A stretch of DNA of 64,000 nt, from positions 5,022,001 to 5,086,000 of the forward strand of contig NZ_PHHD01000001.1 of assembly GCF_002813445.1 (NCBI RefSeq), given 5' to 3'. Source of the DNA: Pseudomonas tolaasii NCPPB 2192. Lineage in GTDB: Bacteria; Pseudomonadota; Gammaproteobacteria; Pseudomonadales; Pseudomonadaceae. The stretch's first letter is position 1, and every line of letters begins with the position of its first letter. The notes below the pieces were generated by a model. That model searched no databases. It had not been told where the DNA came from and was given only the letters and a program-made list of their open reading frames with translations. This document shows positions 54,919 to 63,526 of this stretch, piece by piece. The translations under genes and the position numbers were made by a program.

Positions 54919-54965
54919 AAAAACTCCGTATTCCGGTCGTTTCAGGCGACCAGAATACAGAGTTT
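54919..54965 (-). terminator. Intrinsic terminator of azoR (reads leftwards)
   Basis: A stem of about 18 bp (54922-54939 with 54947-54964, two mismatched pairs) is followed on the minus strand by TTTTTTCG. It lies about 50 bp past the azoR stop. Confidence 0.8.
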
Positions 54966-55016
54966 AGGCGCCCGGTTTCAGATTGATACCGGGAGCAGGC
55001 GAAATTTACACAAGCC

Positions 55017-55628
55017 TTACGCGGCAGCGAACAATTGTTCGTTGATCACGGCGTTAGCGTCGCTCAAGGCTTTGTTGCGCACTTCTTCGCCGTAGCCCAG
55101 GCCGTGGGCCCGCACAATTTCGATATCGGTGATGCCAAGGAAGCCCAACAGCACTTTCAGATAGTCTTCATGAGCCACGCCGGTAGGCTGGCCGACATGC
55201 AGGCCGCCGGAGGTGGAAACGATGATGACCTTTTTACCGCCACACAGGCCTTCAGGGCCGTTTTCGGTGTAACGGAAGGTCTGACCGGCAACGGCAATGC
55301 GGTCGATCCAGGCCTTCAGTTGGGTTGGAATGGTGAAGTTGTACATCGGCGCCGCCAATACGATCGCGTCGGCAGCCTGGAATTCGGCCAGGGTTTGCGC
55401 GCTCAAGTCCGCTTCGTGCTTCTGCACGGCATCACGCAATTCGGCGGCGGTACCGAGCGCGCCCAGGGTCAGGCCGGAAAAGTGGCTGATGCCTTCGCTT
55501 GCCAGGTCACGGTAGGTCACTTGCACACCCGGCTCGGCCGCTTGCCAGGCCTTGACCACACCGGCGCTGAGCGCGCGGGAAGCCGAGTTGTCGCCGAGGA
55601 TGCTGGAATCGATATGCAACAGTTTCAT
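55017..55628 (-). CDS. azoR: FMN-dependent NADH-azoreductase
   Basis: A 203-residue flavodoxin-fold quinone/azo reductase. The ATG at 55628 has GGAGA upstream and opens MKLLHIDSSILGDNSASRAL, the FMN-phosphate loop. PMYNFTIPTQLKAWIDRIAV and STSGGLHVG are the other flavin-binding segments. It reduces quinones or azo compounds with NADH in a two-electron step. A 22-bp element repeated upstream of a distant LysR gene lies about 95 bp upstream of its start. Confidence 0.92.
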   Translation of the reverse strand: MKLLHIDSSILGDNSASRALSAGVVKAWQAAEPGVQVTYRDLASEGISHFSGLTLGALGTAAELRDAVQKHEADLSAQTLAEFQAADAIVLAAPMYNFTIPTQLKAWIDRIAVAGQTFRYTENGPEGLCGGKKVIIVSTSGGLHVGQPTGVAHEDYLKVLLGFLGITDIEIVRAHGLGYGEEVRNKALSDANAVINEQLFAAA

Positions 55629-55722
55629 ACGGGATCTCCAAGTGAGGATCGCCACTGGGCGATCAATTGAGGTTAATCCTACAGGTGGCGCCAATAGACG
55701 ATTAGAGGGCTAAAATGCGATT

Positions 55723-55744
55723 GTTCGTCTCACTGACAGGACAA
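55723..55744. promoter_or_regulatory. Shared 22-bp element, copy 1 (azoR/MFS promoter region)
   Basis: The sequence GTTCGTC-T-CACTGACAGGACAA recurs at 59621-59642 with one mismatch. Here it is framed by GATTGT (55719-55724) and ACAATC (55741-55746), an inverted pair. It contains T-N11-A, the minimal LysR box. It lies between divergent azoR and the MFS gene. Confidence 0.55.
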
Positions 55745-55860
55745 TCCCATCTCAACCGAAATCCAATCCAACGGGGTTATTGCCCAATCCTCTGCAACGC
55801 TGGATTTCAGCCACGCTTCACTTCATTCTCGCCGCAGTTCCGACAGCCACTGGGCGCACC

Positions 55861-57051
55861 ATGCACGCAAACGCACCGACCCTGACCAAAAGCCTGACCC
55901 TGCTGCTCGCCATCTGCTGCGGGTTTTCAGTCGCCACCATCTACTACAACCAGGCGATGCTGCCGCTGATTGCCAATACCTTTGAGGTGTCTACCGCCCA
56001 CGTCGGGCAGATCGCGATGCTCACCCAGCTCGGCTACGCCAGCGGCTTGCTGCTGTTTGTGCCACTGGGTGACCGCATCAGCCGGCGCACGCTGATCCTG
56101 GCCGTGCTGTGCATCAACTTCGTCGCGCTGCTGGCGTCGGCCACGGCGCCCTCGTATTCCTTGCTGCTGGTGGCGAGCGTGCTGCTGGGACTATCAGGCA
56201 TCAGCGCCCAGGTGATCATTCCGGCGGCGTCCGACCTCAGCGAACCGTCACAAAAAGGCGCAGTGTTGGGTTTGATGGTCAGCGGTTTATCGGCCGGCGG
56301 CTTGCTGGCCCGGACTGTCAGCGGCGTGGTCAGCGGCTGGCTGGGCTGGCGCGGCATGTTTGCGCTGGCGGCGGCGCTGGATGTGTTGCTGTTCATGGCG
56401 ATCCTGACGCGCATGCCGGTGTCGGTTTCCACCAGTAAATTGGCGTACGGCGCCTTGCTCAAATCCTTATGGGGCCTGGCCACGCAGTATCCGACCCTGC
56501 GCCAGTCGGCGATCAAGGCGGCGCTGGTGTTCGGCGCCCTGAACGTGTTCTGGGGCTCGATGGCCGCCTTGCTCGCTGCGCCGCCTTATGGTTTTTCCAG
56601 CGCGCAGGCCGGCCTGCTCGGGTTGTCGGCGATTGTCGGCATCCTGTGTGCCGCCAAAATCGGCCAACTGACCCAGCGCCATAGAAGCCTGCTGGAACTG
56701 GTGGGCATCGGCACCGTGTTGAGCGCTTTCGTGCTGATTTTCGCCTTCGGTCCGCGTGGCTGGTGGGCGCCGATCCTGGTGGCCGCGACCTTCCTCGACC
56801 TGGGCAACCGCATCAACCAGTTGGCCAACCAGACTCGCGTACTGGCACTGGAACCCTCCGCCACCAGCCGCCTGAACACCGTGTTCATGGTGGTCTATTT
56901 TATCGGCGGCGCCCTGGGCTCGGCGGCCGGAGCGTTTGCCTCGGACCATTACGGCTGGCAAGGCCAGGCCCTGACCGGCGCCGGGTTTGCCGGGCTGGCC
57001 CTGTTGATCACGATGCTCAGTGGGACGACACGTAAATCGACGCCGACGTAG
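55861..57051 (+). CDS. MFS transporter (Bcr/EmrD-like drug efflux type)
   Basis: A 396-residue permease. I start at the ATG at 55861, just before the first helix (LLLAICCGFSVATIYYNQAM); the open frame to 55780 adds a non-family extension. Loop 2-3 reads LFVPLGDRISRRTLILAVLC, helix 4-5 LGLSGISAQVIIPAASDL, and the second half has DLGNRINQLANQTRVLALEP. It is divergent from azoR and may export a compound connected with quinone stress. The last 35 nt overlap the opposing AraC gene. Confidence 0.87.
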   Translation: MHANAPTLTKSLTLLLAICCGFSVATIYYNQAMLPLIANTFEVSTAHVGQIAMLTQLGYASGLLLFVPLGDRISRRTLILAVLCINFVALLASATAPSYSLLLVASVLLGLSGISAQVIIPAASDLSEPSQKGAVLGLMVSGLSAGGLLARTVSGVVSGWLGWRGMFALAAALDVLLFMAILTRMPVSVSTSKLAYGALLKSLWGLATQYPTLRQSAIKAALVFGALNVFWGSMAALLAAPPYGFSSAQAGLLGLSAIVGILCAAKIGQLTQRHRSLLELVGIGTVLSAFVLIFAFGPRGWWAPILVAATFLDLGNRINQLANQTRVLALEPSATSRLNTVFMVVYFIGGALGSAAGAFASDHYGWQGQALTGAGFAGLALLITMLSGTTRKSTPT

Positions 57052-57943
57052 GCGCCGGCAGCGCGTAGGTGCGTTTCATCCACTGGATTTCTTCCTGCGG
57101 TGTGCGCCCGAAGAAGCGCTTGAACTCACGGCTGAACTGCGAGGCGCTTTCATAGCCCACCCTGGCGCAGGCCGTGGCAGCCGTGATGTCACTGCGCAGC
57201 ATCAGCAAACGCGCCTGGTGCAGGCGCGTGGACTTGAGGTACTGCATGGGTGAGGTGTCGGTCACCGTGCGAAAGTGCGCATGAAAGCTCGGCACGCTCA
57301 TCATCGCCTCCCCGGCCAGCGCTTCCACATCCAGGTGCTGGTGATAACACGCGTGGATCTTGCGGATCGCTCGCGCCACCTTGCCGAACTGGCCCTGACG
57401 CGTGAGCGCCGCGCGCATCGACCCGCCCTGCTCGCCCGTGATAATCCGGTAATAGATCTCGCGCACCAGCGCCGGGCCGAGCAATTGCGCATCCATCGGC
57501 GTGCTCATCGCCTCCAGAAAGCGCAGCAGCGAGTCACTGAGCTTGTCGTCCATGGGCGAGGAATACATGCCGCGCGGCTTGGCCTCGACCAGTTCCGGGA
57601 AGTCTTCCAGCGCCACCAGCAACTGCGCCGCCAGGGTGAAATCCAGGCGCAGGTACACCGCCAGCATGGGTTCCTCAGGCGTGGCTTCAGTCTCCATGGT
57701 GAACGGCACCGGCACCGACACCACCAGATAATGCTGGGCGTCATACAGGTAAACCTCATCGCCCAGATACCCGCGCTTTTGCCCCTGGCACACAATCACA
57801 ATGCCGGGGTCGTACAGCACCGGCACGCGGTGCAGGGGCCGGTTCGAGCGCAGGAAGCGTACGTCGTCCAGAGCGGTCAGGTTATAGCCTTCGACAGGTG
57901 CCAGGCGGCCCATCAATTCGATGATGCGTTGGGTACGGCCCAT
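57017..57943 (-). CDS. AraC-family transcriptional regulator (AraC_N type)
   Basis: A 308-residue regulator starting at the ATG at 57943 (GGAG 9 nt upstream). Its N-terminal domain has PVLYDPGIVIVCQGQKRGYL and YLVVSVPVPFTMETEATPEE; the double HTH is DVEALAGEAMMSVPSFHAHF and AATACARVGYESASQFSREF. It is divergent from the succinate-semialdehyde-type dehydrogenase gene (157 bp between), its likely target. Confidence 0.9.
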   Translation of the reverse strand: MGRTQRIIELMGRLAPVEGYNLTALDDVRFLRSNRPLHRVPVLYDPGIVIVCQGQKRGYLGDEVYLYDAQHYLVVSVPVPFTMETEATPEEPMLAVYLRLDFTLAAQLLVALEDFPELVEAKPRGMYSSPMDDKLSDSLLRFLEAMSTPMDAQLLGPALVREIYYRIITGEQGGSMRAALTRQGQFGKVARAIRKIHACYHQHLDVEALAGEAMMSVPSFHAHFRTVTDTSPMQYLKSTRLHQARLLMLRSDITAATACARVGYESASQFSREFKRFFGRTPQEEIQWMKRTYALPAPTSASIYVSSH

Positions 57944-58100
57944 GTTCACAGGCTCCGGCGCAAAACCGCACGATACTGCGCGCATCCGGCCGTGGCTACT
58001 GACTCATAGGATCAGGCAATCAGCACATTGGAATGGATATTCGCCCGAACCGCCCTTTTCCGTAGCCTGAAACAGCACTTTCAGCCCTCGGAGATTCCCC

Positions 58101-59480
58101 ATGCTTATCGTCTACAACCCTGCAAACGGTGAAGAAGTCGGCCGCGTTGCCAACAGCTCGGCAGCCGAGGTCAGGGCCGCTGTCGACCGCACTTGCGCTG
58201 CCTTCCCCGACTGGTCGGCGAAACTGGCCAGTGAACGCAGCACGATCCTGCGCCGCTGGCACGACAGCGTTAAGGCCGACAAGGAAGCCTTCGCCGAACT
58301 GCTGTGCCGTGAAAACGGCAAATGCCTGACCGAAGCCCGTGGGGAAATCGACTACGGCCTGGGTTTTATCGAGTGGTACGCCGAAGAAGCCAAACGCGTG
58401 TACGGCGACACGATTCCCACCCATGACCGCAATGCCAGCGTGACGGTCACCAAGGAAGCCATCGGCCCGGTCGCCGCGATCACCCCGTGGAACTTCCCGT
58501 TCATGATGATCACCCGCAAAGTCGCCACCGCCCTGGCCGCCGGCTGCACCATGGTGATCAAGCCCGCGGAAGACACGCCGCTGACAGCGTTCAAACTGCT
58601 GGAACACGCGCGCAAGGCCGGTATCGGCGAAGGCGTGTTGGAAGTGGTGGTCGGTGACCCGAAGGAAATCGGCCTGATCCTGACCGGCGACCCGCGTATC
58701 CGCAAAATCACCTTCACCGGTTCGACGGCGGTGGGCAAACTGCTCGCAGCCCAATGCGCGGCGACGGTGAAGAAAATGACTTTGGAGTTGGGCGGCAATG
58801 CACCCTTTATCGTGTTCCAGGACGCCAACCTGGATGAGGCGGTAAAGGGGTTGGTCAGCGCCAAGCTGCGCAACTCCGGGCAGGTGTGTATTTCGCCCAA
58901 CCGGATTTTTGTGCAACACAGCATTCTTGAAGACTTCATCAAGCGCGTGAAGGCCGCTGTCGCCAACATCGAAGTCGATCAAGGCCTGCGTGAAGACTTT
59001 GTGGTCGGGCCACTGGTCAATCAGTTGGGCTTCGACAAGGTGGTGAGCCTGGTGGAAGACGCCAAAGCCGCCGGCGCCAGGGTGCTGATGGGCGGCAAGC
59101 CTCACGCCAGGGGCGGCCTGTTCTACGAGCCCACGGTGCTGACCGGTTTGCAGGATGATTCGCCACTGGCCACTCAGGAGATTTTCGGCCCGGTGTTCGC
59201 TCTCTATTCCTTCAAGGATGAAGAGGAAGTCATCGCCCGCGCCAATCAGACCGAGTTCGGGTTGGTGGCTTACGCCTACACCAGCGCACTGGGCCGTTCG
59301 CTGCGCCTGTCACGCCAATTGGAGGCCGGCATGGTGATTTTGAACTCGGGCTCGGTCGGCACTGCGTCGGTTCCGTTTGGTGGCATCAAGCAGTCCGGGT
59401 ATGGCCGTGAGGGCAGTTATTACGGGATTGAGGAGTACGTGCACGTCAAGTATGTGCTGACGGCGGGCGCGCAGTTCTAA
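58101..59480 (+). CDS. NAD(P)-dependent succinate-semialdehyde-type dehydrogenase
   Basis: A 459-residue aldehyde dehydrogenase of the GabD/Sad group. Catalytic E229 is in LELGGNAPFIVF and the nucleophile C263 in NSGQVCISPNR. AAITPWNFPFMMITRKVATA is the substrate-pocket and cofactor segment, FTGSTAVGKLL the cofactor loop and PFGGIKQSGYGREGS the C-terminal signature. It oxidises a semialdehyde to the acid in the cytoplasm. No GABA aminotransferase gene is adjacent, so the real substrate may differ from succinate semialdehyde. It is divergent from an AraC gene. Confidence 0.9.
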   Translation: MLIVYNPANGEEVGRVANSSAAEVRAAVDRTCAAFPDWSAKLASERSTILRRWHDSVKADKEAFAELLCRENGKCLTEARGEIDYGLGFIEWYAEEAKRVYGDTIPTHDRNASVTVTKEAIGPVAAITPWNFPFMMITRKVATALAAGCTMVIKPAEDTPLTAFKLLEHARKAGIGEGVLEVVVGDPKEIGLILTGDPRIRKITFTGSTAVGKLLAAQCAATVKKMTLELGGNAPFIVFQDANLDEAVKGLVSAKLRNSGQVCISPNRIFVQHSILEDFIKRVKAAVANIEVDQGLREDFVVGPLVNQLGFDKVVSLVEDAKAAGARVLMGGKPHARGGLFYEPTVLTGLQDDSPLATQEIFGPVFALYSFKDEEEVIARANQTEFGLVAYAYTSALGRSLRLSRQLEAGMVILNSGSVGTASVPFGGIKQSGYGREGSYYGIEEYVHVKYVLTAGAQF

Positions 59481-59487
59481 ACCCACC

Positions 59488-59567
59488 ACCTGTGGCGAGG
59501 GAGCTTGCTCCCGCTGGGGTGCGCAGCGCCCCCAAAAAAAATGCGAGCAAACGCCCTCGCCACAATC
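59488..59567. repeat. REP pair
   Basis: CTGTGGCGAGGGAGCTTGCT at 59488 is matched by a shorter inverse, GCCCTCGCCACAA, ending near 59566, with GGGGTGCGCAGCGCCCCC as an internal hairpin followed by AAAAAAAA. It lies after the dehydrogenase gene. Confidence 0.7.
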
Positions 59568-59620
59568 AGGCCTCTACCCGTTTACATTTGTAGTGGATTT
59601 GCTCCCGTCAGACGCGGATA

Positions 59621-59642
59621 GTTCGTCCCACTGACAGGACAA
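59621..59642. promoter_or_regulatory. Shared 22-bp element, copy 2 (upstream of LysR gene)
   Basis: It is identical to 55723-55744 except for C instead of T at position 8. It ends 10 bp before the LysR ATG, covering the likely transcription start. This position fits autorepression by the LysR protein. Confidence 0.55.
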
Positions 59643-59652
59643 CAGGTTGACC

Positions 59653-60561
59653 ATGCAAGACCTCAACGACCTCTACTATTTCGCCAAAGTCGTGGAAGCC
59701 GGCGGCTTTGCGGCGGCGGGCCGCACCCTGGGAATTCCGAAATCACGGTTGTCACGGCGCATCGCCGAGCTGGAAGAACGCCTCGGTGCTCGCCTGTTGC
59801 AACGCACCACCCGTCAATTGACCCTCACCGCCGTCGGCGAGCGCTACCTGCGCCATTGCCAGGCGATGCTGCTGGAAGCGGAAATGGCCGACGAGGCCGT
59901 GGCCAGCATGTCCAGCGAACCCCGTGGACGGCTGCGCGTCAGCTGCCCGGTGGGTATGGCCCAGCACATGTTGCCGGGTATGGTCGCAGGCTTTCTGGCG
60001 GCCCACCCTTTGGTGCAACTTGAAATGACCCTGGTCAACCGCCGCGTCGATCTGGTCGCCGAAGGCATTGACGTGGCCCTGCGCGTGCGAGAGCTGGGCG
60101 ACGAAGACCCGCTGCTGGTGACCAAACGCCTGCGTCAGGCCCAGACGCTGCTGGTCGCCAGCCCCGCGCTGCTGCAAGGCAAGCAGGTCAACACCCTGGA
60201 GGACCTCAAGCAGTTGCCGGTGCTCGGCGCGCTGGAGGCCGACCGCCTGGTGCACTTGCGCCTGATCGACCCGCAAGGCAACCCCCAGGACCTGGCACTG
60301 GAAGCACGCCTGGGCATCGATGACTTCATCGTACGCAAAGCCTGCGCCCTGCAGGGCCTGGGCATTACCGTGCTGCCGATGATGTATTGCGAAGAGGAAA
60401 TGGCCAGCGGCCAATTGGTGCAACTGCTGCCGCAATGGTCCTCGCCGGGCGGCTGGCTGCAGGCGGTGTACCCGCACCGGCGTGGCGTGCTGCCGGCCAT
60501 TCGGGCGTGGATCGACTACCTGGAAGAAGCCTTCAACGGCTGCGGAGATCGCTTGTTATGA
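59653..60561 (+). CDS. LysR-family transcriptional regulator
   Basis: A 302-residue LTTR starting at the ATG at 59653. The HTH is LYYFAKVVEAGGFAAAGRTL with GIPKSRLSRRIAELEERLGA, and the substrate domain starts GRLRVSCPVGMAQHMLPGMV. This CrgA/DhcR-like type often sits near, and controls, quinone oxidoreductase or azoreductase genes. Here the azoR promoter 4 kb away carries the same 22-bp element that precedes this gene. Its stop overlaps the next ATG (ATGA). Confidence 0.9.
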   Translation: MQDLNDLYYFAKVVEAGGFAAAGRTLGIPKSRLSRRIAELEERLGARLLQRTTRQLTLTAVGERYLRHCQAMLLEAEMADEAVASMSSEPRGRLRVSCPVGMAQHMLPGMVAGFLAAHPLVQLEMTLVNRRVDLVAEGIDVALRVRELGDEDPLLVTKRLRQAQTLLVASPALLQGKQVNTLEDLKQLPVLGALEADRLVHLRLIDPQGNPQDLALEARLGIDDFIVRKACALQGLGITVLPMMYCEEEMASGQLVQLLPQWSSPGGWLQAVYPHRRGVLPAIRAWIDYLEEAFNGCGDRLL

Positions 60562-60914
60562 AAATGACCGAAGCCCAGGTGGCCGCGTTCTGCCTGAGCC
60601 TGCCGGGTGCGCGGGAAGACTATAAATGGGGCGGCGTGCGAGTGTTTTCGATTGCCGGCAACAAGATGTTCGCCCTGCAGAACCTGCGCGGCGAGTCGCT
60701 GGCATTCAAGGTCGACAAGGAATTATTCCTCGGCCACGTAGACCGTCCCGGCATTCACCCGGCGCCGTACCTGGCGCGGGCCCAGTGGGTGATCATGAAC
60801 ACGCCCTACCCGCTGGGTGCCGAAGAACTGCGTGGCCTGTTGCAGCGTTCCCACCAGCTGGTGGTGAGCAAACTGCCCAAGCGCACGCAGATCGGCTTGC
60901 TGCTAGAGGACTGA
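60558..60914 (+). CDS. MmcQ/YjbR family protein
   Basis: A 118-residue CyaY-like-fold protein. The family pattern is CLSLPGAREDYKWGGVRVFS, NKMFALQNL, LAFKVDK, PGIHPAPYLARAQWVIMN and a C-terminal RSHQLVVSKLPKRTQIGL. It overlaps the LysR stop by 4 nt, so it is translationally coupled to it. These proteins are sometimes called DNA-binding, but the role is not established. Its last 12 nt overlap the opposing DUF1294 gene. Confidence 0.88.
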   Translation: MKMTEAQVAAFCLSLPGAREDYKWGGVRVFSIAGNKMFALQNLRGESLAFKVDKELFLGHVDRPGIHPAPYLARAQWVIMNTPYPLGAEELRGLLQRSHQLVVSKLPKRTQIGLLLED

Positions 60915-61286
60915 CAGCAACGTGCCGCCCAGAAACAACTGATCGAGCCAGAACACCTGGTGCAGCAGCACGATCACCCAGAACAACACCTGGTAAGACA
61001 CCTTGCGCGTCTTGTGACGAAACACTTGCTGGGCGATCAACGCGCCCGGCCAGCCGCCGGCCAGTTCCACGGCGTGCAGGATGTTTTCGCGTACACGCGG
61101 GCCGTCGGTCTGAGCCTTGCGCTTGTCCCCCCAATACAGGAAAAACGCCACCACACTGACCACGCCATAGGCCACCAGCGGAATCAGCGTTTCACCGCGG
61201 TGCCACAGCAGCACCGAGCCCAGCAGCGGCGCAGCGCACAGCAACACGAAGATCAGCGCCTTCAAGCGCGGGTGCTGAATGTTCAT
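60903..61286 (-). CDS. DUF1294 membrane protein
   Basis: A 127-residue protein with about four membrane segments and the DUF1294 core: YWGDKRKAQTDGPRVRENIL, LAGGWPGALIAQQVFRHKTR and KVSYQVLFWVI. Unlike longer relatives it lacks a cold-shock-like domain in front. Its ATG overlaps the stop of uppP (ATGA, 61283-61286), so the two are coupled. Function unknown. Confidence 0.88.
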   Translation of the reverse strand: MNIQHPRLKALIFVLLCAAPLLGSVLLWHRGETLIPLVAYGVVSVVAFFLYWGDKRKAQTDGPRVRENILHAVELAGGWPGALIAQQVFRHKTRKVSYQVLFWVIVLLHQVFWLDQLFLGGTLLSVL

Positions 61287-62113
61287 GGCTTGACCGCAGA
61301 CCAGTCGATCCAGCCGAACTGCCAGGTCGCCAGAATTACCAGGCCGAACGCAATCCGGTACCAGGCAAATGCCGCATAGCTGTGGCTGGCGATGAACTTG
61401 AGCAAGGCCTTGACGGCAATCATCGCGAAGACAAACGAAGTCACAAAGCCGATGGCGAACACCGGCAAATCATCTGGCTGAAACAGGTGGCGGTACTTGT
61501 AGCCCGAATACACCGCCGCCCCGACCATGGTCGGCATGGCCAGGAAGAACGAGAACTCGGTGGCGGTCTTGCGCGACAGGCCGAACAGCAGACCGCCAAT
61601 GATGGTGGCGCCGGAACGCGACGTGCCCGGGATCATCGCCAGGCATTGGGCGAAGCCCACCTTGACCGCGTCCTTCCAGGTGATTTCGTCCACAGTCTCG
61701 GCATGCACCGCGTGCTGGCGGCGCTCGGCCCACAACATGATCACGCCGCCCACCACCAACGCTGCCGCCACGGTGATCGGATTGAACAGGTAGTGTTTGA
61801 TCAGGTCGGCGAAAATCACGCCCAGCACGATGGCCGGCAGCACGGCGATGATCAGGTTGAGCGTAAAACGCTGAGCCTTGGGTTGGGTCGGCAAGCCGAT
61901 CACCACGTCGAAAATCTTGCGCCGGAACTCCCAGACGACTGCCAGGATCGCGCCCAATTGAATGATGATGTTGAACGCTTCAAAGCGTTCGCCACCGAAA
62001 CCGATCAGGTCGGCGACGATAATCTGGTGGCCGGTGCTGGAGATCGGCAGGAACTCCGTCAGCCCCTCCACCACGCCCAGTATCAATGCCTGAATGGCGG
62101 TCCAAAGATCCAT
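61283..62113 (-). CDS. uppP: Undecaprenyl-diphosphate phosphatase UppP (BacA)
   Basis: A 276-residue polytopic membrane enzyme. The ATG at 62113 follows GGGGGA. The catalytic motifs are EGLTEFLPISSTGH near the N-terminus and PGTSRSGATIIGGLL in the middle. It removes a phosphate from undecaprenyl diphosphate to regenerate the lipid carrier for peptidoglycan and other surface polymers; extra copies give bacitracin tolerance. Confidence 0.95.
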   Translation of the reverse strand: MDLWTAIQALILGVVEGLTEFLPISSTGHQIIVADLIGFGGERFEAFNIIIQLGAILAVVWEFRRKIFDVVIGLPTQPKAQRFTLNLIIAVLPAIVLGVIFADLIKHYLFNPITVAAALVVGGVIMLWAERRQHAVHAETVDEITWKDAVKVGFAQCLAMIPGTSRSGATIIGGLLFGLSRKTATEFSFFLAMPTMVGAAVYSGYKYRHLFQPDDLPVFAIGFVTSFVFAMIAVKALLKFIASHSYAAFAWYRIAFGLVILATWQFGWIDWSAVKP

Positions 62114-62427
62114 GTTTCCCCCAAAGGTCACGCGCGCGGCATGCCTCGTTAGTCTTTTTTAGTGGTTCACTGACGCAAGATGCACTGAAGGCCAGGCATG
62201 GAATGATGAACGCTGGGCTGCAAAAATTCCGTGAAAAATCAGGCAGTACTCAGGCTTTTCGATCATTGGCCGAAAGCCTATCAGACAAGTCGGAAATGTC
62301 GATGCGGCACCCACAATTATAAAAAGCAGGGGGTGACAGGACGATGAACAGTCGGCCTGCAGCAGTTTGAAGATGGCTCACCTCTGGTTACAATCACCGC
62401 CCTCTCCCACTCCTCCAAGGAACCGCC
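62114..62427. other. Intergenic region (314 bp) between uppP and pnuC
   Basis: It holds divergent promoters. An imperfect hairpin AGGCTTTTCG/CGAAAGCCT lies at 62252-62279. I looked for a riboswitch-like fold before pnuC and saw none. No gene. Confidence 0.5.
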
Positions 62428-62991
62428 ATGTCCGGGCTTGAACTGTTCGCCGCCGCCCTGGGGGTGATCGCTGTCTGGCTGACGGTCAAACAGAACCCCT
62501 GGTGCTGGCCCATTGGCCTGGTGATGGTGTTGCTCTACACCTGGGTATTTTTCGACGTAAAACTCTACTCCGACATGCTGCTGCAAGTGGTCTACGCCGC
62601 CCTGCAAGTGTACGGCTGGTGGCAATGGACCCGTGCCGGCGACGTCAAACAAGGCCGTCAAGTGACCAGCCTCGGCGTGCCGGCGATCATGCTCAGCCTG
62701 GCGGTCGGCGCCGTGTTCAGCCTCTTGCTCGGCGCCGCCATGGCCCATTGGACGGACGCCGCCCAGCCATGGCTCGACGCGGCCCTCACCGGCTTCAGCC
62801 TGGTGGCGCAAATGTGGATGGCGCAAAAACGCGTGCAGTGCTGGCCGTTGTGGATTGCGGTCGACGTGATCTTCGTCGGCCTGTTCCTCTACAAGGGTCT
62901 GTACCTCACCGCCGCGCTGTATGCCTTGTTCACCGCGATCGCCGTGCAGGGCTGGCGTGAATGGCGCGCCGACCCGGCGCTGCACGCATGA
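62428..62991 (+). CDS. pnuC: Nicotinamide riboside transporter PnuC
   Basis: A 187-residue protein with about seven membrane helices. The PnuC motifs are WLTVKQNPWCWPIGLVMVLL, KLYSDMLLQVVYAALQVYGW (with WWQW after it) and QCWPLWIAVDVIFVGLFLYK. It takes up nicotinamide riboside by facilitated diffusion driven by intracellular phosphorylation. AAGGAA precedes the ATG. The kinase-like gene overlaps its stop by 4 nt. Confidence 0.93.
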   Translation: MSGLELFAAALGVIAVWLTVKQNPWCWPIGLVMVLLYTWVFFDVKLYSDMLLQVVYAALQVYGWWQWTRAGDVKQGRQVTSLGVPAIMLSLAVGAVFSLLLGAAMAHWTDAAQPWLDAALTGFSLVAQMWMAQKRVQCWPLWIAVDVIFVGLFLYKGLYLTAALYALFTAIAVQGWREWRADPALHA

Positions 62992-63512
62992 AGACAGTGG
63001 TACTGGCCGGGCCCGAATCCAGCGGCAAAAGCTGGCTGGCGGCAGAACTGCAAGCGCACTTTGGTGGCCGGATGGTGGGCGAATACGTGCGGTATTTCAT
63101 CGACCACCATCAACGCGACACGACCCTGGCAGACATCCCGGCCATCGCCCGTGGCCAATTGGCCTGGGAGGATGCGGCCCGCGCCGAACGGCCTGCGCTG
63201 CTGATCCTCGACACCCATTTGCTGACCAACAAGCTGTGGAGCCAGACCCTGTTCGGCGACTACCCGGCCTGGCTCGACAGCGAATTGCTCGCGCGCCACT
63301 ACGACCTGCACCTGCTGTTGTCCCCCGAAGACGTGGAATGGACCGCCGACGGCCAGCGCTGCCAACCGGACCTGGCGGACCGTCGGGCTTTTTTTCAAGA
63401 CAGCCTGGAGTGGATGCAACAACACCGGCAGCCGGTGGTGGTGATTCGAGGGGATTGGGATGAGCGCAGGCGGGCAGCGTTTACAGCGGTAGCGCAGTTG
63501 TTTCTACCATAA
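62988..63512 (+). CDS. NadR-like AAA ATPase / ribosylnicotinamide kinase
   Basis: A 174-residue P-loop kinase equal to the C-terminal domain of NadR, without the NMN-adenylyltransferase part. Walker A is LAGPESSGKSWLAAEL, followed by VGEYVRYF, LLILDTHLLTNKLWSQTLFG and a lid-region DLHLLLSPEDVEWTADGQR. Expected to phosphorylate nicotinamide riboside to NMN, trapping what PnuC imports. The ATG overlaps the pnuC TGA (ATGA). Confidence 0.9.
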   Translation: MKTVVLAGPESSGKSWLAAELQAHFGGRMVGEYVRYFIDHHQRDTTLADIPAIARGQLAWEDAARAERPALLILDTHLLTNKLWSQTLFGDYPAWLDSELLARHYDLHLLLSPEDVEWTADGQRCQPDLADRRAFFQDSLEWMQQHRQPVVVIRGDWDERRRAAFTAVAQLFLP

Positions 63513-63526
63513 CCCTACGTACCCTG

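Noticed and set aside
62200..62427. Riboswitch before pnuC
   Set aside because: No conserved aptamer-like set of helices was recognised; only one imperfect hairpin is present.
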